The notes beneath the pieces were generated by a model. The model had not been told where the DNA came from and ran no database searches. It saw nothing but the letters and a program-made list of their open reading frames with translations. This document shows, piece by piece, positions 1-6,101 of a stretch of 11,479 nt of DNA; the stretch's first letter is position 1, and each line of letters opens with the position of its first letter. Source of the DNA: Calditrichota bacterium. GTDB taxonomy: Bacteria; Zixibacteria; MSB-5A5; GN15; FEB-12. Made by a program: the position numbers and the translations under genes. The stretch spans positions 1-11,479 of the forward strand of contig QQUK01000147.1 in the NCBI GenBank assembly GCA_008501655.1, written 5' to 3'.

Positions 1-1454
1 TTCGGATAGACAAAATAATAATCTTCTTTTGCTATAATATAGGTTGTCGCAAGACCTAATTTGGGTAAACGCCATTCTTCCGGTTTTTTTATTAAAATTG
101 AATCTTTCGGATCAGAATTCAGATTATCACCATATTTATAACGTAGATTGGTGGAAGTTGATTTCTTCCCGTGAGCTTTTGTTCCCCGTTTACAAAGTAC
201 CGAACCATGGTCCGAAGTAATCACTACCGTATAATCCTGTTGAGCAAACTCTTTCAGTATCGAAAAAAGTGAAGAATGATTAAACCATGATTTCATCAAT
301 CCCCGGAATGCTGATTCGGTTCCGGCTATCTCCTTTAAGATAACATTATTAGAACGGCCATGTACTAAAATATCCAAAAAGTTAAATACAATAGAAACAA
401 GCGGTGTTCCAAAGAGGTCAGAGACTTTTTTATATAGAGTTTCACCTTCAGTATTTACATTTACCTTGACATACTTAGGCGGACGATCTAATCTGACTCC
501 GTTACGGGCAAGATTATCAACAATAAATTTATCTTCATACCGGTTCAACGATCCTTCGTCCGATTCATCGAATGTCTCAGGGTAGACGTTATGAATCTCA
601 TCAGGATAAAGTCCTGAAAAAATTGCATTCCTTGCAAACGGAGTTGCTGATGGCAATAGTGAAAAATAGGTGTGACGCTGAATATTGTACAATTCGGCGA
701 TCATCGGTTCAATCAGCAGCCATTGATCAAGACGCATACAGTCGATAACAACAAACAGTACTTTTTTTCCCTGCTTCAAATGCGGGGTGACATGGTCTTT
801 GACTACATCAACTGAAAGTTTCGGACGGTTATCATCTTTAAACCAGGATGAGTAATGCTTTTCAATATATTTAGTAAACTCGATATTCCAGTCTTTACGG
901 GTACCTTCAAGTGTCTGCTCAAGACCGACATCCTGATTTTCATCCATTTCCAAAGACCATTGTGCTAATATTGTCGCCGCTTCAAGCCAGTCGTTCGCTT
1001 CAATAGCACCATAGAGTTTCTGGTTGAATTTATTTATGTCAGTTATATACCGCTTCATTGAAGTCGAACTTATAATCTTTTTGGAATCCAGAAGTCTTTT
1101 TATAACCATAAGGATTTGTGATGGATTCACCGGCTTGACCAGATAATCATCAATCTTCTGACCGATTGCATCCTCCATCAACGATTCCTCTTCAGACTTA
1201 GTTACCATCACAACCGGCAGGTGCGGTGATATTTCTTTGATTTCCTCAAGAGTCGTTAATCCATCTTTCCCCGGCATCATCTCATCTAAAAGGACCAAGT
1301 CGTACGGTTCTTTTGCAACCATTGCAATCGCATCATCACCGGAGATTGCAGTGGCTACTTTGTATCCTTTCTTCTCGAGAAATAAAAGATGCGGTTTTAA
1401 TGAATCTATCTCATCATCCACCCATAAAATTTTTTTTTCATTCTGTTGTGACAT
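1..1454 (-). CDS. porX: PorX-like response regulator with PglZ output domain (3' end cut by window edge)
   Basis: I read this frame by hand from ATG 1452-1454; 484 residues are visible and the rest lies off the left edge. Residues 1-125 are a receiver domain: acidic pocket D13/D14, phospho-acceptor D57 in LLDEMMPGKDG, T85 and K107 in the LVKP motif. A helical linker follows (about 130-225). From about 230 there is a PglZ domain of the alkaline phosphatase superfamily, with expected metal ligands D238 (VIDCMRLD), D361 and H365 (LDILVHG), D415-H416 (TSDHGS) and a threonine nucleophile T271 (SATPFARN). The last histidine ligand would fall in the missing C-terminus; PorX proteins are about 520 residues. 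In Porphyromonas, PorX regulates type IX secretion, and its PglZ domain has been reported to cleave nucleotide phosphodiesters. That role here is inferred. An AAGGA site sits 5 bases before the ATG, and the histidine kinase gene ends 8 bases upstream, so the two are very likely co-transcribed partners. Family assignment is confident; the symbol is by similarity only. Confidence 0.9.
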   Translation of the reverse strand, partial: MSQQNEKKILWVDDEIDSLKPHLLFLEKKGYKVATAISGDDAIAMVAKEPYDLVLLDEMMPGKDGLTTLEEIKEISPHLPVVMVTKSEEESLMEDAIGQKIDDYLVKPVNPSQILMVIKRLLDSKKIISSTSMKRYITDINKFNQKLYGAIEANDWLEAATILAQWSLEMDENQDVGLEQTLEGTRKDWNIEFTKYIEKHYSSWFKDDNRPKLSVDVVKDHVTPHLKQGKKVLFVVIDCMRLDQWLLIEPMIAELYNIQRHTYFSLLPSATPFARNAIFSGLYPDEIHNVYPETFDESDEGSLNRYEDKFIVDNLARNGVRLDRPPKYVKVNVNTEGETLYKKVSDLFGTPLVSIVFNFLDILVHGRSNNVILKEIAGTESAFRGLMKSWFNHSSLFSILKEFAQQDYTVVITSDHGSVLCKRGTKAHGKKSTSTNLRYKYGDNLNSDPKDSILIKKPEEWRLPKLGLATTYIIAKEDYYFVYP

Positions 1455-1462
1455 TTCTATCC

Positions 1463-2725
1463 TTATATCTGTTCTACCGGAAGCTGTATCTCAAACACAG
1501 ACTCGCCCGGTTTTGACTTTTTCAAAAATATCTTACCACCGTGGTATTCTTCGATGATTCTTTTTACAAGAGTTAATCCAAGACCCCATCCCCGTTTTTT
1601 TGTTGTGAATCCTGCTCTGAAAATTTTCCGTGCAGCAGTTGCTGATATCCCTTTTCCGTTATCAGCAATGAGTAAAGAGACATACTTGCCGTTCGAGGAA
1701 AGTTCAGCATCTATCTTAATACGACCGGTTTTAGAATCAACAGCCTGCAGAGCATTTTTAATCATATTCTCAAGAGCCCATCCAAACAGTTCCGGATTTA
1801 TCAGAAGATGCGGTAACTCTTTTTTCTCAAATTCGATTTTGATACCACCGCCTTCAAACGGCAGTCTTCTTCTGTAGTATTCAACAGCATCCTGCACAAG
1901 TGCCGTAAGTGACATCATCTCTAAATCAGGTATAGAACCGATCTTTCCAAAACGGTTCGCAACCTTCTGCAGACGGACAACATCGACTTTCATATTGGTC
2001 AATGTATCATCAATAAGTTCCTCTTCCTCACCCTTAAAGGAACCCGAATCTTTTTCAGATTGAATAACTTCAAGCCAACCCATGAGAGATGATATAGGAG
2101 TACCAAGCTGATGAGCCGTCTCTTTTGCCATTCCGACCCAGATAAGACGCTCTTCTGATTTGCGAATATTCTGAAAACCGACCATTGCCACTATCATAAA
2201 TATCAAGATTATTCCGATTTCGATAAACGGCATAACTTTTAATTCATTAATCGCCTCCGAGTCACCATAACAGAAATAATTAACGATAGTATCAGTCTCT
2301 GTTGCAATAACAAGCGGAAACTCTCCATTAGACCTGACCATCTCGTTTGATATTTCCTGTAACCGTTCAAGCATCTCTGGAGTATATTCACTATTGGGGA
2401 TGTCATCAATATTCCGATGTTGCTTGGGAACCCGCTCAGCATCGAGAACTATAATCGGAAATGACGCCTTTACAATGACTTCATCAAATATAAACTGAAG
2501 TTCTGTTGAAGAGAGATCCGCATTAGCAGCAAGTTGCCAGAGTTTGACATACTTTTCTACCTGAGTTCGGGTATCTTCTTTCAGAATGTCGATGACATCG
2601 AATGTATACCAGATAAAAAGCAAGGAGATAACCACTACTCCCGCCAACAGGAAAATCTTAAAAAATGTTGATTTGCCTACATAGAGGGAGTTTATCTTTT
2701 TTCTTTTAAAATCTGAATTTGCCAT
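1463..2725 (-). CDS. Membrane sensor histidine kinase, probable partner of the PglZ response regulator (PorY-like)
   Basis: A 420-residue kinase. TM helix 1 is at about 22-42, an extracytoplasmic region of about 120 residues follows, and TM helix 2 is at about 166-184. The cytoplasmic kinase core then shows an H-box with phospho-acceptor H205 in KETAHQLGTP, an N-box (ENMIKNA, N320/N324), a G1 box (DNGKG, 355-359) and a G2 box (GWGLGL, 379-384). The AKETAHQLGTP-type H-box is one I associate with FCB-group kinases. The extracytoplasmic part matches no sensor domain I recognise, so the stimulus is unknown. I start at ATG 2723-2725, which overlaps the serS stop as TGATG and suggests translational coupling. 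A TTG one codon earlier is possible but less likely. No HAMP or PAS domain is evident between TM2 and the H-box. The downstream receiver-PglZ gene is the probable phosphotransfer partner. Kinase identity is secure; PorY orthology is an inference from context. Confidence 0.92.
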   Translation of the reverse strand: MANSDFKRKKINSLYVGKSTFFKIFLLAGVVVISLLFIWYTFDVIDILKEDTRTQVEKYVKLWQLAANADLSSTELQFIFDEVIVKASFPIIVLDAERVPKQHRNIDDIPNSEYTPEMLERLQEISNEMVRSNGEFPLVIATETDTIVNYFCYGDSEAINELKVMPFIEIGIILIFMIVAMVGFQNIRKSEERLIWVGMAKETAHQLGTPISSLMGWLEVIQSEKDSGSFKGEEEELIDDTLTNMKVDVVRLQKVANRFGKIGSIPDLEMMSLTALVQDAVEYYRRRLPFEGGGIKIEFEKKELPHLLINPELFGWALENMIKNALQAVDSKTGRIKIDAELSSNGKYVSLLIADNGKGISATAARKIFRAGFTTKKRGWGLGLTLVKRIIEEYHGGKIFLKKSKPGESVFEIQLPVEQI

Positions 2726-3987
2726 CAACTAATTTTTTCAATGCCACCCATATAAGGACGGAGGACTTCCGGTATCGAAACCGTTCCGTCTTCGTTCTGA
2801 TAGTTTTCCAATATTGCCGGAATCAGTCTTGCAAGAGCAACACCGGAGCCGTTTAATGTATGTGGGAAATTCACTTTTTTCTCTGCATCTCGATACCGGC
2901 AGTTCATCCGGCGAGCCTGAAATGATTCAAAGTTTGACACCGATGAAATCTCAAGATATTTTTCAACCCCAGCCGCCCACAATTCTATATCATAGCATTT
3001 TGCTGCTGCGAACGATAAATCTCCACTGGCAAGAGTTCCTACCCGATACGGAATCTTTAATCCCTGCAGTACTTTCTCAGCCTGCGCAACCAAAGATTCA
3101 AGTTCATCATATGATTTTTCCGGGTCGACAATCTTGACCATCTCGACTTTGTCAAACTGATGAACCCGTATCATCCCTCGGGTATCTTTTCCGGCGGCAC
3201 CGGCTTCCCGACGAAAACAGGGAGAATACCCGACTAAATATTTTGGCAGATCTTTGTAATCTAAAATATCTTTTTTGTAAATATTGGTTATAGAAACTTC
3301 CGCAGTCGGAATCAGATACATCCCATCTTCGGTGGTTTTATACATATCATCTTCCATCTTCGGAAGCTGCCCCGTCCCGAACATTGTCTCTTCGGTTACG
3401 ATATAAGGAGCCGTTATCTCTTCAAAATTATCTTTTGTATGCAAATCGAGCATATAACCAATCAACGCCCGCTGGAGTTTTGCCCCAAGCCCCCGAAGCA
3501 TATAAAAACCGGATCCGGATATCTTAGTTGCTGCTTCCAAATCAAGAATCCCTAATTTTTCCCCAATCTCCCAATGCGGTAGCACTTTAAATGACGGTTT
3601 CGGAATTTCACCCCATTCCCGAACGATAACCATATCCTCTTCACCGCCAACTGGAACCGATTCATGGGGCAGATTGGGAATCCAATGAGCTATCTTCTCC
3701 ATTTCAGCTTCAATATCGCGTAACTTATTATCAAGTTCAGAAATCTCCTGGCCTACTTTACGCATTGCAGCGATCGCATCATCAGCTTTTTCTCCCGCTT
3801 TTTTCTTTTGTGCTATATCCTGGGTAGCCTGATTTCGCTTTGCTTTGAGTTCTTCAACGGTACGGATGACCTCACGGCGTGATTCATCAAGATTGAGCAG
3901 CTGATCTATATCGGTGGAATCGTTTTTCTTTTTAATCCCAGCTTTAACCAAATCCGGATTCTCCCGGATAAATTTCATGTCTAACAT
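2725..3987 (-). CDS. serS: Seryl-tRNA synthetase
   Basis: Charges tRNA-Ser with serine in the cytoplasm, through a seryl-adenylate made from ATP. The 420-residue length is normal for bacterial SerRS. The N-terminus (MLDMKFIRENPD) is typical of the family. A long antiparallel coiled-coil arm, about residues 30-105, binds the tRNA variable arm. The class II catalytic core follows: the serine-binding TAE triad at 228-230, motif 2 around FRREAGAAGKDTRG (258-271), and motif 3 in NGSGVALAR (379-387). I see no truncation or missing catalytic motif. The ATG at 3985-3987 is preceded by AAAGG four bases upstream. It is the first gene of an operon driven by the consensus promoter at 4040-4068, and its stop overlaps the kinase start. 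Coupling serS to a two-component pair is unusual and may be only a shared promoter. Confidence 0.98.
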   Translation of the reverse strand: MLDMKFIRENPDLVKAGIKKKNDSTDIDQLLNLDESRREVIRTVEELKAKRNQATQDIAQKKKAGEKADDAIAAMRKVGQEISELDNKLRDIEAEMEKIAHWIPNLPHESVPVGGEEDMVIVREWGEIPKPSFKVLPHWEIGEKLGILDLEAATKISGSGFYMLRGLGAKLQRALIGYMLDLHTKDNFEEITAPYIVTEETMFGTGQLPKMEDDMYKTTEDGMYLIPTAEVSITNIYKKDILDYKDLPKYLVGYSPCFRREAGAAGKDTRGMIRVHQFDKVEMVKIVDPEKSYDELESLVAQAEKVLQGLKIPYRVGTLASGDLSFAAAKCYDIELWAAGVEKYLEISSVSNFESFQARRMNCRYRDAEKKVNFPHTLNGSGVALARLIPAILENYQNEDGTVSIPEVLRPYMGGIEKIS

Positions 3988-4039
3988 AAAGCCTTTATTT
4001 CTTTCTCTTTTTACAAATTTATCCTCGTTTGTTCCTACA

Positions 4040-4068
4040 ATTATAAGCTAAACAACAGATTATGTCAA
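4040..4068 (-). promoter_or_regulatory. Perfect-consensus sigma-70 promoter for the serS-kinase-regulator operon
   Basis: Reading the minus strand, TTGACA (4068-4063) and TATAAT (4045-4040) are separated by exactly 17 bases. Transcription would start near 4033, giving a leader of about 45 bases before the serS ATG at 3987. That is too short for a T-box riboswitch. All 12 hexamer positions match, so the site is likely strong and constitutive. Confidence 0.85.
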
Positions 4069-4130
4069 TTATTGAGATTTCAGCCTAACCCCTTTATTTC
4101 CAATATTTTATAAGAAATTCAATATTCTGC

Positions 4131-4158
4131 TTGCCTTTTTGGTAAATATTTATAAATT
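4131..4158 (+). promoter_or_regulatory. Weak candidate promoter for rpmB
   Basis: TTGCCT (4131-4136) and TAAATT (4153-4158) are spaced by 16 bases, each matching 4 of 6 consensus positions. The surrounding AT-rich run offers other possible -10 boxes (TATAAA at 4151-4156, but at poor spacing). A promoter must lie in this interval because rpmB diverges from serS; its exact position is uncertain. Confidence 0.3.
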
Positions 4159-4192
4159 AAGAGACTTTTGAAAGAAGGAGTTATTTAGTTAA

Positions 4193-4408
4193 ATGGCAAA
4201 AGTATGTGAAATCTGCGGCAAGAAACCATCCTCCGGGAACAATGTTTCTCATGCCCATAATATTACCAAAAGACGATTTGTACCGAATTTGCAGAAAGTA
4301 CGCGCCTTGGTTCATGGTACACCAAAACGGATGACCGTTTGTACCTCCTGTATTAAAGCAGGCAAAGTTATCAAAAACACCCGCGCAAGAAAAACTGCCA
4401 CCGCTTAA
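4193..4408 (+). CDS. rpmB: 50S ribosomal protein L28
   Basis: A 71-residue basic protein of the large ribosomal subunit. It begins MAKVCEICGKKP and contains the family signature SHAHNITKRRFVPNLQKVR. Two CxxC knuckles (C5/C8 and C50/C53) form the zinc-binding version of L28, so the zinc-dependent (C+) paralogue type is encoded here. A strong ribosome binding site, AGAAGGAG (4173-4180), lies 12 bases before the ATG. The gene stands alone on the plus strand, divergent from serS and convergent with the flagellin, and is followed by an intrinsic terminator at 4437-4467. There is no rpmG alongside it, although the two genes are neighbours in many bacteria. Length and motifs are normal and I see nothing broken. 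Confidence 0.97.
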   Translation: MAKVCEICGKKPSSGNNVSHAHNITKRRFVPNLQKVRALVHGTPKRMTVCTSCIKAGKVIKNTRARKTATA

Positions 4409-4436
4409 CATCCGTCTGAGTAATCAGAAAAATTTG

Positions 4437-4467
4437 AACCGTTCATTGAATCCAATGGACGGTTTTT
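4437..4467. terminator. Intrinsic terminator after rpmB, probably bidirectional
   Basis: A 12-base-pair stem, AACCGTTCATTG (4437-4448) with CAATGGACGGTT (4453-4464), containing one G-U pair and an AATC loop. A T-run follows on the plus strand (4463-4467). On the minus strand the hairpin is followed by ATTTTTC, so it can also back up termination of the convergent flagellin transcript. Confidence 0.85.
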
Positions 4468-4475
4468 CTGTTTGC

Positions 4476-4510
4476 AAAATAAATACCGCCGGGAGGAGCC
4501 GACCCGGCGG
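4476..4510 (-). terminator. GC-rich intrinsic terminator of the flagellin gene
   Basis: A perfect 8-base-pair stem, CCGCCGGG (4486-4493) with CCCGGCGG (4503-4510), and a 9-base loop. On the minus strand it is followed by TATTTATTTT (4485-4476). It lies about 50 bases downstream of the flagellin stop. A weaker repeat, GGCAA (4509-4513) with TTGCC (4522-4526), overlaps its edge and could pair alternatively. Confidence 0.75.
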
Positions 4511-4558
4511 CAAACGCATAATTGCCATCCTATAGCTTGAGGGAGATCTAAACTGTAT

Positions 4559-5323
4559 CTAATCAAAAATCGAAAGCATCATCTCCTGGCTTGCATTAAA
4601 ATGGGCAAGCATAGCAATCGATGCTTTAGCTCTAATCTGATGCGCCAGAAAGTTTGAAAACTCAGAGACATAATCAGTCGAACGAATAACTGACTCAGCA
4701 GCGGTCAGATTTTCTCTCCTGATTCGCATTGAATTCAATTGTGCTTCGAGATCATTTTTCTGGGTTGCCCCGATATCAACCATTGCTGAATCAAGTTCCG
4801 CGATTTTTGCGTCGATTGTCTCAATCGTGGCCTGGGCTGATTCAGCTGAAGATAAATCAACACCTTCAATTCCGGACAAATCTGCCAAAGCAAACTCGGA
4901 ACCATCAAACAACGGCTGACCATTATATTCTGAAGTAGATATGAACGTATTATATGTATCTACGATTGCATCTGCCGATGTATCGTATGCTCCAAGCATC
5001 GCCTCATCGTTGACTCCTTCATTTGATGCTCCGACAGCAAGCGAACGGAGTTCGGTCAATTGAGAACGTGCTTCCATTAGTGATGATGATGCCGTGTTGT
5101 ATTTTCCGATTAACATCGACGTATTCTCAATCTGCTGATTGAGCGATGAAATCTGTGAACGAAACTGCTCCGATATAATCAATGATGCTGGACCATCTTT
5201 GGCGGAGTTGATTGAGAAACCTGAGCTGAGTTTTTCCAAAGATGAATACATACCCGCAAATGAATTCTGAATATTTCTTGCAAATCCATAATAAGAAACC
5301 TGGCTGGATATTCTTTGTATCAC
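4559..5323 (-). CDS. Short flagellin (D0/D1 domains only), solitary gene
   Basis: A 254-residue flagellin, the filament subunit exported by the flagellar type III apparatus. The N-terminal helical domain contains LEKLSSGFSINSAKDGPAS (29-47), matching the LSSGxRINSAxD signature of flagellins. The C-terminal domain contains ENLTAAESVIRSTDYVSE (193-211 region) and ends in AMLAHFNASQEMMLSIFD, the usual C-terminal helix. The central variable part is only about 30 residues, so surface domains D2/D3 are absent. The protein has no cysteine and no signal peptide, as expected for this export route. It starts at GTG 5321-5323, supported by AAGGAGG four bases upstream; the next ATG is at residue 25 and would remove part of D0. 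No other flagellar gene (fliD, fliS, flgKL) is in the window. A hook-associated FlgL-like protein is possible but the C-terminus fits flagellin better. Confidence 0.9.
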   Translation of the reverse strand: MIQRISSQVSYYGFARNIQNSFAGMYSSLEKLSSGFSINSAKDGPASLIISEQFRSQISSLNQQIENTSMLIGKYNTASSSLMEARSQLTELRSLAVGASNEGVNDEAMLGAYDTSADAIVDTYNTFISTSEYNGQPLFDGSEFALADLSGIEGVDLSSAESAQATIETIDAKIAELDSAMVDIGATQKNDLEAQLNSMRIRRENLTAAESVIRSTDYVSEFSNFLAHQIRAKASIAMLAHFNASQEMMLSIFD

Positions 5324-5327
5324 CTCT

Positions 5328-5334
5328 CCTCCTT
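5328..5334 (-). promoter_or_regulatory. Strong ribosome binding site fixing the GTG start of the flagellin
   Basis: AAGGAGG on the minus strand, 4 bases before GTG 5321-5323, inside the purine run AAAAGGAAGGAGGAGAG. It is the reason for choosing the GTG start; no in-frame ATG lies within the first 24 codons. Confidence 0.8.
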
Positions 5335-5362
5335 CCTTTTAAGTGGAGGTAACATTATAATG

Positions 5363-5378
5363 TGCAAATCAGCTTCCA
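5363..5378 (-). promoter_or_regulatory. Sigma-54-like promoter of the flagellin gene
   Basis: On the minus strand TGGAAGCTGATTTGCA has GG and GC exactly 10 bases apart, and matches 9 of the 12 specified positions of the TGGCACG-N4-TTGCW sigma-54 consensus. A start about 12 bases beyond the GC would fall near 5352, giving a leader of about 29 bases that contains the strong ribosome binding site. A TATAAT at 5359-5354 overlaps the region, but I find no -35 box at proper spacing (TTGGAA lies only 14 bases upstream). Sigma-54 control of flagellins is well known in several phyla, but its use here is inferred. Confidence 0.55.
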
Positions 5379-5622
5379 AAGAGACTTTTATTTCATAACT
5401 TGTTGTACCATAGCATTATACGAATCACTAAAAAATCCATACCTTTTGAATATCCCTCAAAACAATCGGTCAATTCCAATACTTATAGCTTATAATCCGT
5501 TAACCAGAAGCCTATCACTCGAAGTGAGTCTCTGTTCTATTTATAAAAAATAATTATAGAAAATTACGAATTCATGTCTGACTATCCTCCTTTTAATCGT
5601 CTCAAAGTAAAAAGGAATTATT
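5379..5622. other. Intergenic region between the flagellin and the DUF6265 gene
   Basis: This AT-rich interval separates divergent genes. It contains one small perfect inverted repeat, TCACT-CGA-AGTGA (5515-5527). A ribosome binding site, AAAGGA (5611-5616), lies 6 bases before ATG 5623. TATAAT-like strings occur, for example around 5480-5490, but none has a good -35 partner, so I do not call a promoter. A 63-codon open frame at 5362-5553 has no convincing ribosome binding site and overlaps the flagellin promoter, so I treat it as chance. Confidence 0.5.
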
Positions 5623-6099
5623 ATGAAATCGATTTTAATACACTTCATTTTCGCATTTATATCTATCAGTTTATCTTTCACAGTACATGCTTCGGAAAAG
5701 AATGATCTCGAATGGCTTGCCGGTCATTGGGTTGGTAATGCCTTTGGTGGAACAGGTGAAGAAGTCTGGCTGCCGATGTCTGCCGGAACTATGATAGGGA
5801 CATATAAACAGATTATGGATGGCAAAGTAAAATTCTTTGAGTTTATGCTTATAGAAAAAACAGATTCCGCTTATACTTTGAAACTCAAACATTTTAATGC
5901 TGATATGACCGGCTGGGAAGAAAAAGATAAATTTGTGGAATTCCCATACGTTAGCTCCGGAAAGAATTCCATAAAGTTTGATGGATTATCTTTTTATCTC
6001 ACAAAAGACGGTATTCTTGAAATCAAAGTATCTATTGGACAAAAAGACGGAACAGTTAAGCAGGTGATTAACAGCTTTAAAAATGTTAACAAGAACTAA
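5623..6099 (+). CDS. Secreted DUF6265-type protein of unknown function
   Basis: A 158-residue protein with a signal peptide (MKSILIHFIFAFISISLSF, probable cleavage after the VHA at 21-23), so it is exported to the periplasm or beyond. The mature part begins with the WLAGHWVG motif (31-38), then EEVW (46-49) and a central LKLKHFNADMTGWEEKD stretch (86-102). I recognise this pattern from the DUF6265 family, small beta-rich exported proteins of unknown role that resemble lipocalin-like barrels. No catalytic residues are known, so I assign no function. The start is supported by AAAGGA 6 bases upstream. It is a single-gene plus-strand unit whose stop lies 2 bases from the stop of the convergent protease, leaving no room for a separate terminator. 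Family call is from motif memory; exported status is well supported. Confidence 0.82.
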   Translation: MKSILIHFIFAFISISLSFTVHASEKNDLEWLAGHWVGNAFGGTGEEVWLPMSAGTMIGTYKQIMDGKVKFFEFMLIEKTDSAYTLKLKHFNADMTGWEEKDKFVEFPYVSSGKNSIKFDGLSFYLTKDGILEIKVSIGQKDGTVKQVINSFKNVNKN

Positions 6100-6101
6100 A
6101 T

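Noticed and set aside
1237..1877. Plus-strand open frames of about 106 codons opposite the kinase and regulator
   Set aside because: Both are antisense to well-conserved receiver and kinase domains and have no recognisable motifs or ribosome binding site.
4181..4411. Minus-strand open frame opposite rpmB
   Set aside because: It is the reverse image of a conserved ribosomal protein gene and overlaps its ribosome binding site.
4490..4550. Slight resemblance to a GGCAAA-containing riboswitch between rpmB and the flagellin
   Set aside because: The conserved core of a cyclic-di-GMP riboswitch is absent and the location is downstream of both genes.
5354..5359. TATAAT on the minus strand as a sigma-70 -10 box for the flagellin
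   Set aside because: No -35 box at 16-18 bases; the closest (TTGGAA) is only 14 bases away. It is part of the palindrome ATTATAAT in AT-rich DNA.
5362..5553. A 63-codon plus-strand open frame between the flagellin and the DUF6265 gene
   Set aside because: No convincing ribosome binding site, overlaps the flagellin promoter, and the protein resembles nothing.
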